Positions 58,887 through 64,000 of a stretch of 64,000 bases of DNA are shown here, one piece after another (position 1 is the stretch's first letter; the number at the start of each line of letters is the position of its first letter). The translations under genes were made by a program, and so were the position numbers. Origin of the DNA: Pacificoceanicola onchidii (GTDB taxonomy: Bacteria > Pseudomonadota > Alphaproteobacteria > Rhodobacterales > Rhodobacteraceae); NCBI RefSeq assembly GCF_004804335.1, contig NZ_SRXY01000006.1, positions 248,001-312,000 of the forward strand, read 5' to 3'. The notes beneath the pieces are model-generated. The model was not told where the DNA came from. It saw nothing but the letters and a program-made list of their open reading frames with translations, and did no database searches.

Positions 58887-59768
58887 GTGTTTTCCTACTG
58901 CACCGATCCTGCCAGTCTTGAAGGTCTGACATGGCTGTCGTGTTACCTCACGACCGGCAAACACATGTCGATCTATTGGTCCGTGGGCACCGTGCTGCTG
59001 CTTCTGGCCATCACCGCACCCACCGCGCTGCTCTTCGGATTTGGCGGCGCCACGGCGGCGCGTGCACCGTTTGCGCCGCTGCGCTGGCTCGGCAAGGGCT
59101 ATATCGCCATCGTGCGCGGCGTGCCGGATATCGCGTTTTTCCTGTTCTTCGTGATCGCGCTCGACCAGTTCTTTGAATGGATCCGCCATTCGGTGAAATG
59201 CCCGGACTGGGACGAACCGATCCGGCAGGGCAACGACTTTGTGGTCTGCGCCGAGGCCAAACTGCCGCTCGGAAACGCCGCGCAATGGGTGCATGAAACC
59301 TATGGGTTTTTCCTCGCGGTACTGACCTTTGCCATCGTCTTCGGGGCCTTCGCCGCCAACGTGCTCTTCGGCGCAATGAAAGCCGTGCCGCGCGCGCAGA
59401 TGGAGACCGCTGAGGCCTATGGCATGACGCCGCGCCAATCCTTTTGGCGCATCATGGTGCCGCAGATGTGGGTCTATGCGCTGCCTGGCCTTTCGAACCT
59501 CTGGATGGTGCTGATCAAGGCAACACCGCTTCTGTTCCTGCTCGGGGTCGAGGACATCGTCTACTGGGCGCGGGAGCTTGGCGGTTCCAAAACTGCCCGT
59601 TTCACCGACTACCCACACGGGGACTGGCGCATGTGGTACTTCTTTGCGCTGCTGGTGTTTTACCTTTTGTTCACCAAGGTCTCCGAAGTGGTGCTCGACC
59701 GGATCATGAAACGCCTGACCCATGGGCAGGCCACGGCAGGCGGTGAAGCGCAAAGGAAGGCGGCATGA
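58887..59768 (+). CDS. Amino-acid-type ABC transporter permease 1
   Basis: 293 aa from a GTG at 58887 with only a weak site. His/Glu/Gln-family permease with hydrophobic helices at about 28-55, 70-95, 130-155, 190-215 and 250-275. The EAA loop reads AEAYGMTPRQSFWRIMVPQMW, followed by NLWMVLIKATPLLFLLG. Its partner permease follows after a 115-bp gap holding a family 1 repeat. It should work with the ATPase at 55155. Confidence 0.87.
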   Translation: MFSYCTDPASLEGLTWLSCYLTTGKHMSIYWSVGTVLLLLAITAPTALLFGFGGATAARAPFAPLRWLGKGYIAIVRGVPDIAFFLFFVIALDQFFEWIRHSVKCPDWDEPIRQGNDFVVCAEAKLPLGNAAQWVHETYGFFLAVLTFAIVFGAFAANVLFGAMKAVPRAQMETAEAYGMTPRQSFWRIMVPQMWVYALPGLSNLWMVLIKATPLLFLLGVEDIVYWARELGGSKTARFTDYPHGDWRMWYFFALLVFYLLFTKVSEVVLDRIMKRLTHGQATAGGEAQRKAA

Positions 59769-59786
59769 CGAACCTCTTGCGCAAGG

Positions 59787-59869
59787 AAAATTTTGCCGGG
59801 ACAAAATTTTGTCCGGGGCCAGCCCCGTCGCCTTTGGCGACTCCCCGCGGTATTTTTGGCCCAAAGAAG
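59787..59869 (+). repeat. Interspersed repeat family 1, copy B
   Basis: 83 nt between the two permease genes, closely matching copy A at 49271 (AAAATTTTGCCGG, GGACAAAATTTTGTCC, CGGGGCCAGCCCCG, GTCGCCTTTGGCGAC, CAAAGAA end). GGACAAAATTTTGTCC is a perfect 16-base palindrome. Confidence 0.85.
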
Positions 59870-59883
59870 ACCGGGGGCATGTC

Positions 59884-60690
59884 GTGAGCTGTTGGGAGAC
59901 AATTGCGGATTACGGTCTGCGGTCCATCGGGATTGGTGAGCGGCTGTTGCCGCGCGCGGATTATACGCTGTGCCAGCAGGTGACGCTGATCGGCTCGGGC
60001 ATGATCTGGAACGTGTATTTCGGGGTTCTGGCGCTGATGTCGGGGTTTTTCCTGGCAACGAGCGCGGCACTGGGCAAAGCCTCTGGCAACCCGTTCCTGC
60101 GCAAGCCCGCAGAGTGGTTCATCTTCCTGTTTCGGGGCAGCCCGCTGTTTATCCAGTTTTTCTTTGCCTATTTCCTCTTTCTCAGCCTCAAGAGCGTCTC
60201 GCCATTCTTTGATGTGTTTACCTCGGCCTGGCTCGGGGCGCTGATCGTTCTGTTCCTGAACACCGCCGCCTATTCGGCAGAGATTTTCCATGGTGCACTT
60301 CTGTCGATCCCGCGCGGGGATCTGGAGGCTGCGGATGCCTATGGGTTTTCCGGCTGGAAGAAGTTCCGGCGGATCACATGGCCGACCATGCTGCGCCTCG
60401 CCTGGCCTGCCTATACCAATGAGGCGATCTTTCTGTTTCACGCCACCACGCTTGTTTATTTCTCCGGGTTTCCGGCGTTCCAGCAGCGGGGGGACGCACT
60501 GTATTACGCGAATTATTTCGCGGACAAGACGTTTAATCCCTTTGTGCCTTACCCGATCCTCGCCGGATTTTTCATCCTGCTGACCCTGATCCTGATCGGC
60601 GGCTTTGGCTGGGTAAACAAACGGCTGAACCGGCATCTGCCGCAGGACGCGCGGCAGAAGGTGAAGCTGAAGCCAAATCTGATGCGGTAG
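59884..60690 (+). CDS. Amino-acid-type ABC transporter permease 2
   Basis: 268 aa from the GTG at 59884 (GGGGG 7 bases upstream). The frame stays open upstream to 59722, but those residues translate the family 1 repeat and are not part of the protein. The EAA loop is ADAYGFSGWKKFRRITWPTM, with FIFLFRGSPLFIQFFFAYF upstream. It pairs with permease 1. Another repeat lies directly downstream, before the PuuA-like gene. Confidence 0.87.
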   Translation: MSCWETIADYGLRSIGIGERLLPRADYTLCQQVTLIGSGMIWNVYFGVLALMSGFFLATSAALGKASGNPFLRKPAEWFIFLFRGSPLFIQFFFAYFLFLSLKSVSPFFDVFTSAWLGALIVLFLNTAAYSAEIFHGALLSIPRGDLEAADAYGFSGWKKFRRITWPTMLRLAWPAYTNEAIFLFHATTLVYFSGFPAFQQRGDALYYANYFADKTFNPFVPYPILAGFFILLTLILIGGFGWVNKRLNRHLPQDARQKVKLKPNLMR

Positions 60691-60697
60691 GCATTGA

Positions 60698-60763
60698 GTT
60701 TTGCCTACGCAAAACTCTGTTCGGGGCCAGCCCCGGACCCCGGGATATTTTGAGCACAAAGAA
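60698..60763 (+). repeat. Interspersed repeat family 1, copy C
   Basis: GAGTTTTGC-CTAC-GCAAAACTC hairpin, then CGGGGCCAGCCCCGG and CGGGATATTTTGAGCACAAA plus GAA. It lacks the GTCGCC hairpin of copies A and B but keeps the layout. It follows permease 2. Confidence 0.75.
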
Positions 60764-60830
60764 GGCAGGCGCATTCATTGCAAGGCGCCTGCGCAACGCT
60801 CTGCTTGCCAGATGCAAATCCGCTCGCTAC

Positions 60831-60850
60831 AAATTTGATCAAATTATCAC
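60831..60850 (+). promoter_or_regulatory. Possible operator, copy 2
   Basis: AAATTTGATCAAATTATCAC, containing the palindrome ATTTGATCAAAT, 24 bases before the PuuA-like ATG. It shares ATTTGATC with 55923-55930. Confidence 0.4.
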
Positions 60851-60873
60851 GTTAACCCCGAAAGAAGGCCCCC

Positions 60874-62217
60874 ATGACCCGCCCTTCCGACTGGCTGCGC
60901 AAGAACCCTGCGGTGCGCACCATCCGTGTTGCCGCCTGTGATCTCAACGGTGTGCCTCGCGGCAAGCGCATTCCGGCGCGCTTTGCTGATAAGGCGGTGG
61001 AGGGCGGTACGCGCTTTCCCATGTCCGCGCTGAACCTGGACATCTGGGGCGAGGACATCGACGACAGCCCGCTGGTGTTCGAGACCGGCGACCGCGATGG
61101 GGTGCTCTGGCCAACGGAGCGGGGGTTTGTTCCGATGCCCTGGCTCGATTCGCCTTCTGCGCTTTTGCCGATCTGGATGTTCCATGAGGATGGCCGCCCG
61201 TTCGATGGCGATCCGCGCCATGCGCTCGCCCGCGTGGTGGAGCGGTACAAGGACAAAGGGCTGACGCCGGTTGTGGCCGTCGAGCTGGAGTTTTTCCTGA
61301 TCGACGACAGCACACGCAAGCTGCAGGTCCCGCCCTCCCCGCGCACTGGCAAGCGGCGCAAGGCGGCGGAGATCCTGTCGATCCGGGCTTTGGACGCATT
61401 CGACAACTTCTTCACCGATCTCTACGAGGCCTGCGAGGCCATGGACATCCCGGCCGATACCGCCATTTCCGAGGCGGGGCTGGGACAGTTCGAGATCAAC
61501 CTCATGCACCAATCGGATGCGCTTGCCGCGGCCGATGATGCCTGGCTGTTCAAGATGCTTGTCAAGGGGCTGGCCCGGCGCCACGGGTTTGCCGCGTCCT
61601 TCATGGCCAAACCCTATGATGATTACGCGGGCTCCGGCATGCATGCGCATTTCTCGGTGCTGGATGCCAAGGGCAAGAACATCTTTGATGATGGCGGCGA
61701 GAAAGGCACCGATGCGCTGCGCCATGCGGTGGCGGGCTGCGTGAATGCGCTTTACGACAGCGCGCTGATCTTTGCGCCGCATCAGAACAGCTATGATCGC
61801 ATGGTGCCCGACAGCCACGCGCCCACGGGCATTTGCTGGGCTTATGAGAACCGAACTGCAGCAATCCGCATTCCATCCGGTGCACCGGCGGCACGCCGGA
61901 TCGAGCATCGCGTGGCCGGAGGTGACGTGAACCCCTACCTCGCCCTTGCGGCCATCCTTGGCGCGGCGATGAACGGGATGGAGGATCAGGCAGAGCCGCC
62001 TCAGCCGATCACCGGCAACTCCTATGCGCAGGACCTGCCGCAAATCCCGACCGATTGGGACACGGCGATCAAAGCCTTTGAAGCAAGCGAGATCATCCCG
62101 CGCATCTTCCCCGCCAGCCTCATCCGCAACCTGCTTTTGACGAAGAAGCAGGAACTCCACTATATGTCGGAACTGACCACGCCGGAGCAGGTTGAAATCT
62201 ACCTCGACACGGTATGA
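60874..62217 (+). CDS. puuA: PuuA-like glutamine-synthetase-family ligase
   Basis: 447 aa. N-terminal beta-grasp with ACDLNGVPRGKRIPA (the DLNG-x2-RGKRIP signature of gamma-glutamylputrescine synthetase), then the catalytic GS domain: VAVELEFFLID, EAGLGQFEINL, GSGMHAHFS, NSYDRMVPD and ENRTAAIRIP. It ligates glutamate to an amine with ATP, channelling it into catabolism. It follows the ABC permeases and precedes an amidotransferase and a second ligase, so an amine-utilisation role is likely. Confidence 0.87.
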   Translation: MTRPSDWLRKNPAVRTIRVAACDLNGVPRGKRIPARFADKAVEGGTRFPMSALNLDIWGEDIDDSPLVFETGDRDGVLWPTERGFVPMPWLDSPSALLPIWMFHEDGRPFDGDPRHALARVVERYKDKGLTPVVAVELEFFLIDDSTRKLQVPPSPRTGKRRKAAEILSIRALDAFDNFFTDLYEACEAMDIPADTAISEAGLGQFEINLMHQSDALAAADDAWLFKMLVKGLARRHGFAASFMAKPYDDYAGSGMHAHFSVLDAKGKNIFDDGGEKGTDALRHAVAGCVNALYDSALIFAPHQNSYDRMVPDSHAPTGICWAYENRTAAIRIPSGAPAARRIEHRVAGGDVNPYLALAAILGAAMNGMEDQAEPPQPITGNSYAQDLPQIPTDWDTAIKAFEASEIIPRIFPASLIRNLLLTKKQELHYMSELTTPEQVEIYLDTV

Positions 62218-62252
62218 CCTGCGCGGCCCAACCCCAAACACGTCGGTGATTC

Positions 62253-62936
62253 ATGAAAATCGGCATCTTGCAGACCGGACTGCCCCCCGAAGACCTTGAA
62301 GCAGAATTCGGCAGCTATCCGGGTATGTTCGAAACCCTTCTGGCCGGGCACGGCTTTACCTTTGAAAGCTGGTCCGTGGTGGAAGGCGTCTTCCCAGGCA
62401 GCGCCGAGGCGGCGGATGGCTGGCTGATCACCGGCTCCAAACATGGTGCCTACGAGGTTCATGACTGGATCCCGCCGCTGGAGGATTTGATCCGCGACAT
62501 CTATCTCGCGGACATCCCGCTGATCGGCGTCTGTTTCGGCCATCAGATCATCGCGCAGGCGCTTGGTGGCAAGGTGGAAAAGTTCAAAGGCGGATGGTCC
62601 GTCGGGCCGACCACCTATAACTTTCCCGAAGGGCCGAAGACCGTGCAGGCCTGGCATCAGGATCAGGTAGTCCAGGTGCCCGAAGGGGCGCAGACCGTGG
62701 CCTCTTCGGACTTCTGCGAACACGCCGCCCTGCTCTATCCGGGCAAGGCCTATTCCGTGCAGCCCCACCCGGAATTCGGTGACGGCTTTGTCGGAAAACT
62801 CATTGAAACGCGCGGAAAAGGCGTGGTGCCGGACGAGATCCTCGAAGGCGCCGCATCACGGCTGGGCGGCCCGCTGGATCGCGGCGACATCGGCCAGCAG
62901 TTTGCGCGGTTCTTCAAGACACGGGGGCTCTCATGA
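62253..62936 (+). CDS. Class I glutamine amidotransferase-like protein (PuuD-like context)
   Basis: 227 aa. Nucleophile elbow GVCFGHQIIAQALGG (catalytic Cys), and the His-Glu pair SVQPHPEFGD complete the triad. The overall sequence is of the GMP-synthase-like/DJ-1-PfpI type of class I GATases. In the puu pathway PuuD hydrolyses the gamma-glutamyl amide bond; this protein could do that, though it is not PuuD proper by sequence. It lies 35 bp after puuA and overlaps the next ligase by 4 bases. Confidence 0.85.
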   Translation: MKIGILQTGLPPEDLEAEFGSYPGMFETLLAGHGFTFESWSVVEGVFPGSAEAADGWLITGSKHGAYEVHDWIPPLEDLIRDIYLADIPLIGVCFGHQIIAQALGGKVEKFKGGWSVGPTTYNFPEGPKTVQAWHQDQVVQVPEGAQTVASSDFCEHAALLYPGKAYSVQPHPEFGDGFVGKLIETRGKGVVPDEILEGAASRLGGPLDRGDIGQQFARFFKTRGLS

Positions 62937-64000
62937 GCAACGCACGCCTCGACACGCTGCCTGAAGCGGCGCAGGCTTATCTCGATGGGCGCAGGCTCGA
63001 CGAGGTGGAATGTGTCATTTCCGACTTTCCCGGCATTGCCCGTGGCAAGGCGGTGCCAGCGTCTAAATTTGCGCGGCAAGACCACTTCTACCTGCCTGAT
63101 TCCATTTACTTTCAGACCATCACCGGCGATTGGTCTGACGAGGCGGCGGAGGACATCGGGTTTCTTGAACGGGACATGATCCTGCGGCCCGACATGGAGA
63201 CGGCCACAGCCGCGCCTTGGACCGGTGACTGGACACTTCAGGTGATCCACGACGCCTATGACCGCAACGACAACCCGATCCCTTTCAGCCCGCGCAATGT
63301 GCTGAAACGGGTGGTCTCGCTCTATGAAAAGCAGGGCTGGACGCCGGTTGTTGCGCCGGAAATGGAATTTTTCCTTGTCGCGCGCAACCTCGATCCGGCC
63401 CGCTCCATCGAGCCGATGATGGGCCGCTCGGGCCGCCCCGCCGCCGCGCGGCAGGCCTATTCCATGACGGCCGTCGACGAGTTTGGCCCGGTGATCGATG
63501 ACATCTATGATTTTGCCGAGGCGCAGGGGTTCGAGATCGACGGCATCACACAGGAAGGCGGCGCGGGGCAGCTTGAGATCAACCTGCGGCACGGTGATCC
63601 GGTGAAGCTGGCCGATGAGGTATTCTACTTCAAACGGCTGATCCGCGAGGCAGCGCTGCGTCACGATTGCTTTGCCACCTTCATGGCCAAACCGATTGCA
63701 GATGAGCCCGGCAGCGCCATGCATATACACCACTCGATCCTCGACACGGAAACCGGGCAGAACCTGTTTTCCGGCCCGCAGGGGGGCGAGACGGATGCGT
63801 TTTATCACTTTATCGGCGGGCTCCAGACGCATCTGCCGTCGGCCATCGCGGTGATGGCCCCTTACGTGAATTCCTATCGGCGCTATGTGAAAGACCATGC
63901 GGCGCCGATCAATCTCGAATGGGCGCGCGACAACCGCACAACCGGCATTCGCATCCCGATCTCGGACGCAAATGCGCGCCGGGTCGAGAACCGGATCGCC
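62933..64000 (+). CDS. Second PuuA-like ligase, 5' part
   Basis: At least 356 codons, open at the right edge; the family is about 450 aa. ATG at 62933 overlaps the amidotransferase stop. Motifs: ISDFPGIARGKAVPASKF, VVAPEMEFFLVA, GGAGQLEINLRHGD, PGSAMHIHHS, PYVNSYRRYV and DNRTTGIRIPISD. It differs from the first copy (for example EMEFFLVA against VELEFFLID), so the two probably act on different amines or as a heteromer. The end lies outside the window. Confidence 0.87.
   Translation, partial: MSNARLDTLPEAAQAYLDGRRLDEVECVISDFPGIARGKAVPASKFARQDHFYLPDSIYFQTITGDWSDEAAEDIGFLERDMILRPDMETATAAPWTGDWTLQVIHDAYDRNDNPIPFSPRNVLKRVVSLYEKQGWTPVVAPEMEFFLVARNLDPARSIEPMMGRSGRPAAARQAYSMTAVDEFGPVIDDIYDFAEAQGFEIDGITQEGGAGQLEINLRHGDPVKLADEVFYFKRLIREAALRHDCFATFMAKPIADEPGSAMHIHHSILDTETGQNLFSGPQGGETDAFYHFIGGLQTHLPSAIAVMAPYVNSYRRYVKDHAAPINLEWARDNRTTGIRIPISDANARRVENRIA

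Noticed and set aside
59722-59883. An N-terminal extension of permease 2
   Set aside because: It would translate the family 1 repeat and part of permease 1; a GTG with a good ribosome site at 59884 fits better.
60847-62241. A 464-codon minus-strand frame opposite the PuuA-like gene
   Set aside because: Antisense shadow; all GS motifs are on the plus strand.

Overview
This 64 kb window looks like a chromosome segment of a marine Rhodobacterales (roseobacter-type) alphaproteobacterium. It is GC-rich, densely coded and mostly housekeeping. The lineage rests on an RpoHI-type heat-shock sigma factor, two proteins with VPLPA-CTERM tails, an alphaproteobacterial SOS box (GTTC-N7-GTTC), and small families I associate with Rhodobacterales (DUF6476, DUF2842, DUF6524; family numbers recalled, not searched). 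I see no rRNA, CRISPR array, prophage or intact insertion sequence. The only clearly foreign-looking gene is a lone AT-rich lipoprotein gene near 52 kb.

Layout. 0-13.7 kb: the end of purD, a folate salvage enzyme, mgtE, a purine-salvage pair (guanine deaminase and 8-oxoguanine deaminase), a HisN-like phosphatase, a PraR-like regulator, a quinone reductase, rpoH with a sigma-32-like promoter, rluD, and infA with a strong terminator. 13.7-18.7 kb: a desaturase, an SOS-controlled mmcB that may be leaderless, an unknown membrane/coiled-coil protein paired with a Clp-fold protease-like protein, an ArsR-SRPBCC pair with its operator, and a candidate structured RNA that resembles 6S RNA. 18.7-24.2 kb: a leftward run of riboflavin, nusB and rlmB genes, then tRNA-Tyr. 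24.1-27.2 kb: a TetR/DoxX-like pair with a perfect operator, an ECF sigma factor with its DGPF protein, and a Zur-like regulator. 27.3-31 kb: tatD, an MBL hydrolase, an AEC transporter and a LysR regulator.

31-40.5 kb is a coherent catabolic locus. A TctDE-like two-component system diverges from a tripartite tricarboxylate transporter whose TctA and TctB appear fused. These are followed by an isopropylmalate/tartrate-dehydrogenase-like enzyme, a GalD/PrpF-type isomerase, a universal stress protein, a 63-aa orphan and a 2-hydroxyacid dehydrogenase, mostly with overlapping or abutting ends. 40.5-51.7 kb holds two DMT exporters, a thiamine diphosphokinase overlapping one of them, an 852-aa highly acidic protein of unknown function, and purA, secG and pyrG.

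52.5-64 kb carries rlmJ, two TerB-like proteins, and a polar amino-acid/polyamine ABC transporter that leads into two PuuA-like glutamine-synthetase-family ligases and a class I amidotransferase. This suggests uptake of an amine and its catabolism through gamma-glutamylation. The transporter genes are interrupted by an oppositely oriented FAD oxidoreductase and a VPLPA-CTERM gene. Interspersed hairpin repeats sit between the transporter genes and recur elsewhere in the window.
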